Positions 32,547-45,478 of a stretch of DNA of 64,000 nt are shown piece by piece. The notes under the pieces were generated by a model, which did not search any database, was not told the DNA's origin, and saw only the letters and a program-made list of their open reading frames with translations. Source of the DNA: Haematobia irritans (lineage: Eukaryota > Arthropoda > Insecta > Diptera > Muscidae); contig NC_134398.1 of assembly GCF_050003625.1 (NCBI RefSeq), forward strand, positions 58,427,641 to 58,491,640. Direction: 5' to 3'. Position numbers and translations under genes: made by a program. Position 1 is the first letter of the stretch; each line of letters starts with the position of its first letter.

Positions 32547-34535
32547 TACACCCTCCACCATAGGATGGGGGTATATTAACTTTGTCATTCCGTTCGTAAC
32601 ACATCGAAATATTGCTCTAAGACCCCATAAAGTATATATATTCTGGGTCGTGGTGAAATTCTGAGTCGATCTAAGCATGTCCGTCCGTCCGTCCGTCTGT
32701 CCGTCTGTCCGGCTGTCCGTCCGTCTTTGGAAATCACGCTAACTTCCGAACGAAACAAGCTATCGACTTGAAACTTGGCACAAGTAGTTGTTATTGATGT
32801 AGGTCGGATGGTATTGAAAATCGGCCATATCGGACCACGTTTACGTATAGCCCCCATATAAACCGATCCCCAAATTTGGCTTGGGGAGCCTCCCGGAGCA
32901 GCAAAATTCATCCGATCCGGTTGAAATTTGGTACCTGATGTTAGTATACGGCCTCTAACAACCATGCAAAAATTGGTCCATATCGGTCCATAATTATATA
33001 TAGCTCCCATATAAACCGATCCCCAGATTTGACCTCCGGAGCCTCTTGGAGGAGCAAAATTCATCCGATCCGGTTGAAATTTAGTACGTGGTCTTAGTAT
33101 ACGGTCTCTAACACCCATGCAAAAATCGGTTCATGTCGGTCCATAATTATATATAGCCCCCATATAAACCGATCCCCAGATTTGACCTCCGGAGCCTCTT
33201 GGAGGTGAAAAATTCATCCGATCCGGTTGAAATGTGGTACCTGATGTTAGTATACGGTCTCTAACAACCATGCAAAAATTGGTCCATATCGGTCCATAAT
33301 TATATATAGCCCCCATATAAACCGATCCCCAGATTTGACCTCCGGAGCCTCTTGGAGGGGCAAAATTCATCCGATCCTGTTGAAATTTGGTACCTGATGT
33401 TAGTATACGGCCTCTAACAACCATGCAAAAATTGGTCCATATCGGTTCATAATTATATATAGCTCCCATATAAACCGATCCCCAGATTTGAACTCCGGAG
33501 CCTCTTGGAGGAGCAAAATTCATCCGATCCAATTGAAATTTAGTACGTGGTGTTAGTATATAGTCTCTTACAAACATGCAAAAATTGGTCCATATCGGTT
33601 CATAATTATATATAGCTCCCATATAAACCGATCCCCAGATTTGACCTCAGGAGCCTCTTGGAGGAGCGAAATTCATCCGATCCAGTTGAAATTTGGTACA
33701 TGGTGTTAGTATATGGTATCTAACAACCATGCAAAAATTGGTTCATATCGGTCCATAATTATATATAGCAAAAGTCATCCGACTCGGTTGAAATTTGGTA
33801 CATTTTGTCAATATATGGCCTCTAACAGCCATGTAAAAATTGGTCAATATCGGTCTTTAGTTATATATAGCCGATGACTTATTACACAAAAATTAGTCCA
33901 TATCGCCAAAAGTAATCTACCAAAACTTTATTCCCATGAAAATTTTGTCAAATTTTATTACTATAGAAAGTTGTGTCAACATTTCATTTCTATAGAAAGT
34001 TTTGTCAAACGTTTATTTCTATAGAAATGTTTGTCAAAATTTTATTTCCATAGAAAGTTTGTCAAAATTTTATTTTTATAGAAAATTTTGTAAAAAATTT
34101 ATTTCTGTAGAAAATTTTGTCAACATTTTATTTCTATACAAAATTTTGTCAACATTTGACTTCCTTAGAAAATTTTGTCAACATTTTATTTCTATAGAAA
34201 ATTTTGTCAAGTTTTTATTTCTATAGAAAATTTTGTCAAAATTTTATTTCTATAGAAAATTTTGTCAAGTTTTCATTTCTATAGAAAATTTTGTCGAACT
34301 ATATTATATACGTATTTAATCGGCCTTTTTTTGTTTAATATATACCCCGTATGGGCTAACTTACAATTTAGAAGACAGTGTTAAAAAGTTTTGCGATACC
34401 TTGCCATCGGCAAGTGTTATCGCAACCCAAGTAATTCGATTGTGGATGACAGCCTTTAGTAGAAGTTCCTACGCAATCCATGGTGGAGGGTACATAAGAT
34501 TCGGCCTGGCCGAACTTACGGCCGTATATACTTGT
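32547..34535 (+). mobile_element. Family A element with long regular 153-bp array (A6)
   Basis: A full structure. The head is acaccctccaccataggatg and the GTCY tract is at about 32687-32730. Monomers have the marker catgc at 32963, 33116, 33269, 33422, 33575 and 33728, every step exactly 153 bp. The minisatellite is at 33925-34300. The tail has aagtaattcgattgtggatg and the palindrome ttcggcctggccgaa, then acttgttttttt. The long minus-strand frames here (177 and 163 codons) are read-throughs of the 51-codon period, not genes. Confidence 0.85.
33925..34300. repeat. 29-30 bp minisatellite in A6
   Basis: About a dozen degenerate units of ttctatagaaaattttgtca type, located between the 153-bp array and the A tail. 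Confidence 0.85.
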
Positions 34536-34539
34536 TTTT

Positions 34540-35258
34540 TTTAGGATTTGATGGAATTTTCCCTTTTTTAAGGTATTCACGAATTAATATTCCTTTAGCT
34601 CTAGGACATTTAGTTTAGTAGATATAGCCAAAAGAAGTTTTTCATATAAAGATTTGACATTGTTGAGACTTGGATCATATAAAAATTAGAATTTTTTAAG
34701 ACCTGGATGTAACTTTTCAAATTTTTGGGGGGTGATCCCGAATTTACTTTCTTTTGATAATAAGGTCAAAAGAAGTTTTTCATATAAAAATTTGAATTCT
34801 TTTGGAATTTTAAAATTTTTGGGGGTGATAACGTCCTTTTGGCTCTAGAACGCATAAAACAACATTGAACGTAACAAATTTTGAAAAAAAAGTATGAGGC
34901 ATTGGATCATCAGTTAAATTAATTTCCTCCTCCTTTCCATGTTTTTGCAATAAAAAATTTGAATTATAATAGTACTGGGCATCGAAGATACAAAAAAAAA
35001 AAAAAAAACAAAAACAAAAAAAAAAAAAAAAACTCTGTGCAAGTTTATCACATACCCAAAGATTTATATTTAGAAGTTTTGTTTTTGGTATTTGCAATAT
35101 TATATATTGTGATCACTCCTAATAGCTAAAATTTTTTGGGTGCATTGTAACTGTGTCGAATTTTAAATGTTTTGGCGTTTAAGCTTGCACCACAAAGAAC
35201 CGTTAGTACTTCTATAAGAAGGGAGAACTTACTGGACTTTGACAGTTAGCTAGATAAA
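34540..35258. other. No gene recognised; A-rich runs
   Basis: Contains two interrupted A-runs (about 34991-35030) and repeats of the phrase gaagtttttcatataaa. No coding frame is supported. Confidence 0.4.
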
Positions 35259-35795
35259 AATTGTATTTCTATAGAAAATTTTGTCAAAATTTTATTTCTA
35301 TAGAAAATTTGTCAAAATTTTATTCCTATAGACAATTTTGTAAAAAGTTCTATTAAAAATTTTGTAAAATTTAATTTCTACAGAAAATTTTGCCAAAATT
35401 TTATTTTGGCACAGAAGCGATAATTTTAACATGGGCTTGTAATAGGACGGACGTCCACCATTTCTACAGCCATTGAACTGAATTTGCATCACTTCTTAAG
35501 GTGTGATGCGAAGCCAGTGATTTGGATGTAAATAAAGAAATTTTGTGATATTTTGACAAATGAATAATTTTTAAAATTTTTTATGATTTTTAATGCATTA
35601 TAACGCTTGTCTGAAACATTTGACATCAAATATTTGCAAAAATTCACAATTTTTCTAGAAAAGATTTAGCATTTTTTCCAGCCAAATTTAAATAATTTGC
35701 ACTATTTTATTAATTTCTAATCCGTTTTTAACCCATTGGAAACAATAAAATTTTAAATTTCTCATTAAAAATATGTAAAAAGCTAGTACACCCTC

Positions 35796-37128
35796 AAAAA
35801 AAATCGCCTCTCTAACATATGTTCCAAACATATTTTGCAGGAAGCACATATATTATTGGATACTGCCGAAACATTAATATGTTTGTTTTATGTGAACATA
35901 TAATATGTTTGGAAGCATTTTGAGCCCAAAAATATTATATGCTTGGAAGAATTTTCCCCAAAGAAGATTGTGCTCATTCCCTAACATAATTTTCACTTCC
36001 ACGAAATTTTTTAGTTCTTGACACCTTTTTCTGTAATACAAATAATGTTGAAGAAATTATTCAATTTTATAATTTTTTTAAATTTTACCTTTCGCCTGGA
36101 CGGAGAATCGAACCGAGGACCATACAGTTTGTAAGCCAACACACTACCACTGAGCTACGTAGCTGTTATAGTCACCAGTAGACAATTATCGTTATAAGTT
36201 ACATTTATATAGCATAGTTTGCAGCGCCCACGAGCCCATGCAAACAACATTATTTAACAGAAACAAACATGTGTTGGCAACGTGGAGCAGTGGTTAGCAT
36301 GTCTGCCGTACATGCAAAGGGTCGTGGGTTCAATCCCTGCTCCGACCAAACACCATTTTTTTTTTAATTTACACATTTATATTTATACTATATTAAATTT
36401 TTATAATGAAACTTCGAAATGTGGATTATTAAAGATTTACAGTCAGAAACAGTGCTTGATATAAACGAAATGGACTGAGCTTTTGGCTAAGATATTATTT
36501 TTTATTGCAAAAATAACAATTTTGTAATAAAAAACTGGTTTTGGTATAAGAGTTTGAAATTTTGGAAGGAATTCAAAAACTCTAACAAAGGAAGAACGTG
36601 GGGTCGAGTATAAACATACATAAATAATTTTATAATATACACAAATTAAATAATAATTAGGCTTAAATTAAATAATATTTAGACTTAAGCATATACAATT
36701 TTTGGCCTTATCATAAAGCAGTTTCCGAAACAACATATAAGCGGTTTCACAGAAATTGCTCTCTTTTGATTCTCTAGCTTTGTTAATTTGATATCTTTCG
36801 TCGACCCTCCCGGTTTTTATCTCTATTTCTTTCTCTATACTCTCTCTCTCTCTGTCGCTCTCTGAATAAAATATCACAACATATATATGTTTACTCGAAA
36901 TTTGTAAATGTATATATGTTTACATTCACACATATAATTTTTATGAAACATGCATGCCCCAAACATAATATATTCTAACATATTAACATATGTGTTCCAA
37001 ACATTTAGTGTTAGTTTGAGAACATTACATGTTTGCACTTAAATATATGGTGTTTAAAAATTGTGCCCGAAACACATTTTGTTTATATCGAAACATATGA
37101 GAAACATATTTTTCTAACAGTGTACATT
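35796..37128. mobile_element. Family D element nested in family C
   Basis: Begins tacaccctcaaaaaaaatcg and ends tttttctaacagtgta, weak inverted repeats, with aacatatgttccaaacat-type motifs inside each end. It contains K copy 3 (35965-36600). TA dinucleotides flank both ends. The boundaries are approximate. Confidence 0.45.
35965..36600. mobile_element. Element K with tRNA-like modules, copy 3
   Basis: Contains the minus-strand tRNA-like module (about 36092-36165, with gagaatcgaaccgaggacca), the conserved spacer, and the plus-strand module (about 36273-36350; box A tggagcagtgg, box B ggttcaatccc) followed by a T-run. The left TIR is missing; the right side ends near aactctaacaaaggaagaac. Confidence 0.65.
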
Positions 37129-37751
37129 TGGAGTACATTTTTGGAAGTGCTTTTAAAGTTGTGCCTTAAGAAGAACTTCCAATTTTTTTGCTGGGATAGA
37201 AAATGTTGTCAAAATTTTATTTATAAAAAAAATTTATAAAAATTGTATTTCTATAAAAAATTTAGTCAACATTTTTTTTGATAAATATATTTGTCAAAAT
37301 TTAATTTAAATAATAAATTTTTTTCAATATCTTACTTAATTAGAAAATGTTGCCACCATTTTATTTCTATAGAAAATATTTGTCAAAATATTATTTCTAT
37401 TGAAAATGTTGTCAAAATTTTTATTTGTATAGAAAATGTCAAAATTTTATTTATATTTAAAGTTTCTCAAATTTTTATTTATAAAAAAATTTTCTCAAAA
37501 TATGTTTCCTATAGAAAATGTTCTCAAAATTGTATTTTTATAGAAATTTTAGTCAACATTTTTTTTTTTGATAAAAATATTTGTCAATATTTTATTTAAA
37601 CTGTAAATTTTGTCAAAGCTTTATTTAAATAGAACATTTTGTGAAAATTTTATTTCCATAGAAAATTTTGTCAAACTTTCTATAGAAAATTTTCAAAATT
37701 TTTATTTTACAAAACTTCAAAAGTCTACCGTATTTGGTTGAATTCTACCAA

Positions 37752-38098
37752 CTGTGGCAACCGTGGTGCAATAGTTTGTATGTCAGCTTGGCATACAAAT
37801 GATAATGTTTTAATCTCCGCTTCGATCTAACATTTCAGACAAGCAAAACAATACACATTCGTGGAGAAAACTCAACTTCAGAATCGAATGTGAATTTATT
37901 TTTCAGTATTTCCATTTCCATAAACCCTGAATGTTTGGTAGCTGCTCTAAATTGTTTCACCGAAATCTGGAATATAGAATTGGTCAGTATTGGATCATAA
38001 GAGAAAAGCTCATTACTTTTTGTATTACAAAAGACTAAAGAGACTAAGGAGCCTAAAATAAGGGCTGACACATTACCTAATATAACTTAGATAACCTA
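37752..38098 (+). mobile_element. Decayed SINE copy
   Basis: The head gtggcaaccgtggtgcaata resembles the 1625 SINE, with a lost box B, a body with frequent changes, and a tail (caaaagactaaagagactaa, then cattacctaatataactt) in which the AACCT units are barely visible. A further SINE-like piece follows at about 38160-38290 (gtcggactcagctataacag). Confidence 0.6.
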
Positions 38099-38522
38099 AA
38101 TTCGATCACCCTCAATCTTAGCAAATCCTCTTGCTTTATCTCAAAGACAATACCTATTGATCTTGGAACATAGAGGCCACATGCGAAGTGACTGATAAGT
38201 ATGGCAATGTCAGAAATAACAGTGTTTGAAACTGCTTTAAATGGTTAAACCGTTGTCTAGAATGCCTGTCGGACTCAGCTATAACAGTGAAAATATTGAT
38301 TGTGAAAGTGGTAATCTCAAATTTATTTATTTCTACAACAAAAGTATTTAAAACTCATTTCCACAAATTTTTATTTGTCCGATATTAACCAGTTTTAGGC
38401 AAAATAAAAAACCGCTTTAAAAAATGGAAATTTTCATATAAATCGAAAACCATTTTTTTCAATAACCCAATTATTTGGACACCTTAGTTGTGAGGCTATA
38501 CACAGATAAAAATAACTTTGAG

Positions 38523-38858
<336 letters not shown>

Positions 38859-38859
38859 G

Positions 38860-39440
38860 GAAAATGAACAACAAAATTTGTTAAGTTTCCTGTTATTAAT
38901 TTGTAATTTTAATAAACATTATTACAAATAAGTTGTTAGCAATAATTGCAACAAATAATTTGTGTTCTCAACAATCTAACTTGTAAGTAATTTGTTGAGC
39001 ACCAAGCATTACAAAATATTTGTTGTTGGACGTTACGATTAACCCTCAACAATATTTTGGAATTTGAACGAAAATATTTGTATATGGTTTGTTGAACATC
39101 TATTTATGATCAGTAACAAATTTATTAGTGTCTTCAACAAAAATGTGATCTGTTTGCGTTTGTTAATAAGCAAAAAAAAATAGTTTTTTACAAATATTCC
39201 TCGTAAATTTCAAGTAAATCGGAGTAGTTTAGATTTTGCTCTATTGGTTTATAAAAGGGACAATCTCTTCCCCGATCAAATATCGACAAAAAAATTTGGC
39301 GTTTATCGTTCAGAGACAACCTTAAACTTCCCTGCAATTTCAAGAAAATCGAGGAAATTTTCTCCATTATTCAAAATGTTGGGTAAGAGGAGGTCCAGGA
39401 GTTTATTAAAAAAATTACACAAGGTAACTGTGGTTCTGTG
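38860..39440. other. AT-rich, ttgttgag-rich repeat F; no gene
   Basis: Motifs aatttgttgagca and caacaaat recur here and at 43625-43780. The segment 38424-38505 (cccaattatttggacacc) recurs at 48838-48900. These appear to be dispersed parts of one AT-rich TE family, boundaries unknown. Confidence 0.35.
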
Positions 39441-39701
39441 GATAAAGAACTGAGTATCGTTTTTAAGGTTATTTGAGACGCTGAATCCAAATCTGCACTT
39501 GGTTTTTTTTTCTATCAGCTCGATGAGCTTTATTTCATTACAATCGGTGCACAACTTTTGATTTTGTTCACGATTTACTGAATTGAAATAAATCGCAATT
39601 TCAGTACAAAAATAACATTTTCTTATGGGTAATGTAATATGTAATAAGTTATTTTTTTACGGATCTGTTCATTAAGAACTGAGTATCGTTTTTAAAGTTA
39701 T

Positions 39702-40116
39702 TTGGGACGCTGAATCCAAATCTGCACTTGTTTTTTTTTTCTATGAGGTCGACTTTTGAGATATATCGTTATGTTCAAATTTAAGGCACTTCCGCTACAT
39801 ATATTAGAAGAACTTGAAAACGGTTCACCATATTACATAAGAAAAAAAACCGAAACTACCTTACTTTATTTTCTTTAAGCTTTACTTACATTGTTTTTCT
39901 ATTTTCCAAGTAGTTTGGATGTAAATGTAAAGACGGCTTAAAGAGAATATTGTTAGGGATTTTGTGATATTTTTTAATTTAATATGTTAAACCGTTTTCA
40001 AGTTATTCCAATATATGTAGCGGAAGTGCCTTAATTTTGAAAATAACGGTATATCTCGAAATATCGAGCTGACGCAAAAACAAAAAACAAGTGCAGATTT
40101 AGATTCAGCGACCTCA
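39702..40116. repeat. Long imperfect inverted repeat
   Basis: The left arm (39702-39834) and right arm (39982-40116) are reverse complements over about 133 bp with scattered mismatches, for example ggcacttccgctacatatat against atatatgtagcggaagtgcc. The loop is 147 bp. The outer part of the left arm is also duplicated directly at about 39443-39530. Transcripts would fold into a long hairpin. Confidence 0.8.
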
Positions 40117-40376
40117 AATTACTAAAAATTTGTTATAAATTTCAAATCAACACTAAAAAAGTTCAATTTTGATCCCCTGTGTTATTTATTAAAAAAAAGT
40201 CTGGCAGGGGAAAGTCCACCTTCACGTTCTCTACCAATTTCAAATAAATGCATTTCTGTATTTTCTCATGAGTGAGCACTTTGCTTGCTATAAAACACGT
40301 GCTCATACTCATTTTCACATACTTTTTTAGCTTTCGTACACATTCTCAGCGAAGTGTGCGTCACCAGTCTTGTTAT

Positions 40377-43300
40377 TATACCCTTCACCACTACTGTGCT
40401 ACAGCGATGTCCGTCTGTCTGTCTGTCTGTCCGTCTGTCTGTATATGTAATTTTGTGCACAATGTACAGGTCGCAGTTTAAGTCCGATCGTCCTCAAATT
40501 TGACATAACGTCTTTCTTCGGGTAGAAGACAATCGCTATTGATTTTGGAAAAAATCGGTTCAGATTTAGATATAGCTGCCATATATAGTTATCACCGATT
40601 TGATCATAATTCACGTATTTATGAACCGGTTGAGCGGTAGGCAAAGTGGCGATTAATTCAGGAAAGCCGTAATTTTAAAATATCGTTATTTTTTATTGAT
40701 GGATAGTCATAAATACATACAAAGGCATAACTAGAAACAACAAAAAAAAATTTAAAAATTGTTGTTTTAATCTTTTATGTCCTTTTTTGTATTTTGGAAA
40801 AAGTGGTCTTATATCACAATTTTCGCTGTAACTTTTCAAAGAAAAACGATAAATTAGGAAATGCAATTGAAAATTAGAGCATACTTAATGTGCTTTTAGA
40901 AAAAAAATGTTCTTAAAAAATAATAATTAATAAATATTTAATCTGTATTTATATACCCAAAATTTTAAATTAAAATCCGATTTTTTTTTCTTCAAATTAC
41001 GTAATTCCACATATTTAAAAAAAATTACAGTAAAAAATATTATTATATCTTATTGATCAATATTCATAAAAAACATAGTATAAAAATAAAACAAACAATC
41101 ATTAAAGGAAAAAAATAATTAAAAAAAATATAATTGTACGGTTTTTTTATTTACTTCATTTCATTAATTTTAAAAGTATTCATAATCATCATTTACTTCA
41201 CAACCATTATAAAATTAATTTACTTAATAATAATAATTTTCTTCTTAATCATCATACAATTCGTTGACATAATCTGCAACTTCATTATCTTCATCATCTT
41301 CGTCACCATTATCATTTTCATTTTGGGTAAGAATAAGTAACTCCAATGCAGTCTGAGGCATTTGCTGCATTTTCATTTTGCAACTCTTCCTCTTGCTCGA
41401 AATAAATGGATCTGAACTTAGAAGACATCTATTAAAGACGTCTTCTATTGTATTTTCCCGACTGAATTTACGGGAAAAGTGCTCCCTATACCTTTTGAAG
41501 TCCTTATTTCTGGCTTCCTGAGATTCTTCAGTTAGCTTACGAAGCTTTGTAAGTAATTTGGAATTAATTAATTAATTTTTTTTTCGTGAGTGCGCGTGAT
41601 TTAAAATTACTCACGTACCCATCTCTAATAAACTGCACACTCAGTAGCTACAATAACAAATACTAAACGGAATATAAAGACAAAAGCTAATAAGGCCAAA
41701 GTGATTTTTTGTTTGTTTTATTTTTTCATATATATTTTTAGCGACTGGAGTTATTTTACAAATTCTTTAATAAGTCAAAAAATGCAACAAAAAGGCAAAA
41801 AGATGTTTTGGAATTTATAAGCTGAAACTTCATATTTTAAGAAAATATAAGCAGTTTTACCAAGTTTCACCGATAATTCAGTGGAAATCCAATACAAACA
41901 TCAAAAATACCTCATTTTTGGAGCAATTTCCTTATACTTTTTTTTTCAATATTTCCAAAACATTTATCTAAACAAACAAATATTTATCATATGCTCAAAT
42001 ACCTGAAGTAGACGGCTCCATTATAAAATTTTCACTTTTAGAAGTCTTAATTAAAAAAATTATCACTGGAAATATGCAAATTTTCACTTTTAACCAATGC
42101 GCGCAAAAATAATAATAATTATTGAACTTTGAAGACACACTGCAAATAAAGTAAACAACTAAGAACTTTTATTTTGGCAAGTAGTGATGTAGAATTTTAT
42201 CTTCTTTCACCCGGTACCAAATATGGTTATTAAAGTTAAAGTTCATCTTTTGAATTAATCGCCACTTTTGATGGATTTCAACCCTCGACGACGTTCTTCA
42301 AATTTTGTACATCTGAATGTTTTGTCAGTCCCGTCAAAACTGCCAAATATCAGCTAAATCGGTTCAGATTTATATATAGCTCCCATATATATCTTTCGTC
42401 CGATTTGGACTTATATGGCCCCAAAAGCGAGAGTTTTGCCCTGATTTGCTTCAAATTTTGCACAACGAGTACGTTTAATAGTACCGTTAATTGTGCCAAA
42501 TTTAGTTGAAATCGGTTCAGATTTAGATATAGCTCCCATATATATCTTTCGACCGATTTGGACTTATATGGCCCCAAAAGCCAGAGTTTTGCCCTGATTT
42601 GCTTCAAATTTTGCACAACGAGTACGTTTAATAGTATCTTTAAGTGTGCTTAATTTGGTTAAAATCGGTTGCGATTTATATATAGCTCCCCTATATATCT
42701 TTCGTCCGATTTTGACTTATATGGCCCCAAAAGCCAGAGTTTTGCCCTGACTTGCTTCAAATTTTGCACAAGGAGTACGTTTTATAGTATCGTAAATTGT
42801 GCAAAATTTAGTTGAAGTCGGTTCAGATTTAGATATAGCTCCCATATATATCATTCGCCCGATTTGGACTAATATGCCCACAGAGGCAAAAGTGCTACTC
42901 TGATTTACGTGAAATTTTGCAGAGGGAGTAGAATTGAACTTGAAACTTTGCACAAGCAGTAGAATTAAAGTTTCGCATATGCGTGTTTATTTTGGTTGAA
43001 ATCGGTTCAGATTTTGATATAGCTCCCATATATATCTTTCGCACGATTTTCCGTCATATGACCACAGAGGTCAAAGTTGTTATCCGATTTACGTGAAATT
43101 TTGTAGATTCAACATAGTAACTATGCATGTGAAATTTGATTGCAATCGGTTCAGATTTCGATATAGATTCCATATATATGTTTTTCCTATTTAGGCAAAA
43201 CTGGCCGAAATACCTACATTTTCCTTATCGAATCGCCACTGCTAAGTCGAAAACTTATCAAAATGACTCAAATTTTCCTATTACTCTATTACACATCTAT

Positions 43301-43607
43301 CGACCGATAAATCATAAATACACTTTTGCGAAGATGCCTCAAAATTGGTTCATATTTAATTGTTTCCTAAATTTTTTTACTAACATTGTGTTCCACCTCA
43401 GCGCATTAGCCGACTTAATAGTAAAATCTATAAGTATTGCAGAACTCTGTACAGATCTGCTCAGATATACAGAATATATGTGTATGGATTCATATAGCAT
43501 CCAGCACATTGGACGGATTTGATATGGTATCGAAAATGTGGACTTACAAATTGGTGAAGGGTATAATATAGTCGGCCCCGCCCGACTTTAGACTTTCCTT
43601 ACTTGTT
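40377..43607 (+). mobile_element. Family B element with interruption (B2)
   Basis: Head and GTCY tract at 40377-40445 (accactactgtgctacag). Monomers from about 42340 have the marker at 42391, 42544, 42697 and 42850, every step exactly 153 bp. The tail at about 43550-43607 has cggccccgcccgacttta and a T-rich end. The stretch of about 40660-42240 is AT-rich sequence of another kind, probably inserted or decayed; it includes a hAT-end-like gtgagtgcgcgtg...ctcacgtacccatctcta piece at 41585-41628. Confidence 0.75.
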
Positions 43608-43952
43608 TTTGTTTTCGTTTTTATATCCAACTATTTTCTCAACAAACCAATTTGTTGAAAATTCAGGATGTTTTTACAGTTTTCCCTGTCAAGCATCTAC
43701 AAACACATATCAACAACAAATGCCTCATATTCAATAGACAAATTTGTTGAGCATCAGCAGTTTTTACATACAAATAAAGTTGTTAATATTTATTTGCGGT
43801 TATTTTTGTGTGTGTATTATTGTCCCCCTGAACTTATACTTCACGTAAATGTTCACATTGAAAACCATACGCACCCAAGTACATCGATAGAGATGGATAG
43901 TGTTATACACAATCTTATGTTGTCAACAAAGAAACATGTAGTATACATTCAC

Positions 43953-44382
43953 TATAGGTGTGCACGTGAGTAATAGTTTACTCACGCTCACGCACACTCA
44001 CTACTGAAAAATCATACTCACGCACGATATTTTTTGGTAGGACTGACGCTCACGCACACTTACGCACGAAAACGTCGTGACTCACGAAAAATATCGTGAC
44101 TCACGAATAATTTTATGATTAATTTACCTTAGGGACGTGTCTGAAAACATGAGCATTATTAAAATTGAGAGTGTTATTAAACTCTTAACATCCCAGGTGT
44201 CACTAAAATTGTAATTGAATTTAACTCTTAAGCGTTTTATGTTGGTGAGCAGGAATATCTTCGTGACTCACGCTCACGCACGACATTTTGGTTTGTTAAT
44301 CACGCTGTTGTCATGAGCGTGACTCACGGCTCACGAAAATTTTCGTGAGTCACAACAATTTCGTGTCACGTGCATACCTCTA
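43953..44382. mobile_element. 430-bp hAT-like MITE with ctcacg repeats
   Basis: The termini tataggtgtgcacgtgagta and tcacgtgcatacctcta are inverted repeats of hAT form. The flanks acattcac (43945-43952) and atattcac (44383-44390) are an 8-bp duplication with one mismatch. The interior carries many ctcacg/cgtgac motifs in both orientations, probably subterminal transposase sites. It is non-coding. Confidence 0.85.
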
Positions 44383-44454
44383 ATATTCACGCTTTGGAAA
44401 AATGGCGAAACAATAAAAATTGTATTTACATATTCGTGTAGTCGAAGATAACAC

Positions 44455-44860
44455 AAAAAACTATTTTTTTTTATTCGATCACGAAATTAGTTGATCCAAT
44501 TATTTTTTGAAATGTCTTCAATCACGAAAATGATAGCATCAATCACAGTTTTAATTGGAAATTAAAAAAATATTTAATTAAAAAATTAATTGATTTCATT
44601 AGCAAATTTCAATTAATTTTTTAATTGATTCAATTAAAAATTCAATTAATTTTTTCATTAAAAACTTAACTATTTTCAATTACTTTCTTAACTGACTTAG
44701 TTTTTTTAGTTTGATTAAAAAATTGTTTGAAATAAATTTTTAGTTAAAAAAATAAAAAAAATCGTTGACTATTTTTTTAAGTGACTTAGTCTCCCGAGTT
44801 TGACTAAAAAGTTAATTGTATCAATTAAAAGCTGTAATTAAACATTTGATTCTTTGGGTA
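44455..44860. repeat. Family H repeat
   Basis: Dense ttaattgattcaattaaa motifs as in 31055-31270, ending near gattctttgggtaatgg. No coding content. Confidence 0.5.
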
Positions 44861-45478
44861 ATGGCGGAGACCGTATATGCAGACCGTATATTATAATGGA
44901 AATAAAAATATTACAACTAAAACTTTGATGTAAAATTGTTCTTATTACGTCAGTTTTAAAGATTTAAGGGAATAAAGGAACTAACGAAAAAGACTTTTTT
45001 GACAATTTATAAAATGGTTTAAAAATAAGAGTTTTGACCTCTTCAAAACATTTGCAACTAATATTAAAAGACACATATATTTAAAGATAATTAAAGATTG
45101 TGTAACTTTTAACCAAAAATGTTAATAGTTGATACTAAAGCCAAGCCGTTTGATTACTTCTTGCCATTGGTTAGGATTAAATGGTCAATGATATCCTATG
45201 GTTCAGGTTCAAGTAGAGATAATAAGCCTTTTGCACAAAATTAATACCAATTTATACCTGTATGCTTATGGCAATATCACATGGAACAAAATATTTTTGT
45301 AGACTTTCGACAACCAATAACTTGTCCAGAAAAACACAACCAGACCACAATATTGCCTCCACCATGATTGGCGGAACATTTGGTAGTTCTTGGATTAAGA
45401 TTTTCCTTTGGCTCTTCATACTAAGCTTCTACAATGGGAACCATTCATACTAAATGTTTAGTCTTAGGAAAATGTAGA
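44861..45478. other. No gene recognised
   Basis: A 63-codon frame at 45262-45453 has no recognised domain. No repeat boundaries are seen. Confidence 0.35.

Larger units (their letters stand above)
35408..37197 (+). mobile_element. Family C TIR element, copy 2, interrupted
   Basis: The left part (35408 to about 35790) and right part (about 37120-37197) correspond to the two halves of copy 1 at 9230-9742. The right terminus is ttttttgctgggat. About 1.33 kb of other TE sequence lies between. Confidence 0.6.
35262..37720. repeat. Minisatellite array split by nested elements
   Basis: The 29-30 bp tttctatagaaa array occupies 35262-35405 and 37198-37720. The middle is filled by a family C element, which is itself interrupted by D- and K-type sequence. 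No A head or tail directly flanks this array, unlike the others. Confidence 0.7.

Noticed and set aside
36273..36350. Functional tRNA gene
   Set aside because: Boxes A and B are good but the stems are imperfect and the same module recurs in every copy of a mobile element, so it is a tRNA-derived module.
41134..41340. Membrane protein of 69 residues rich in Ile and Phe
   Set aside because: The composition follows directly from very AT-rich DNA. There are no conserved features and no splice or start context.
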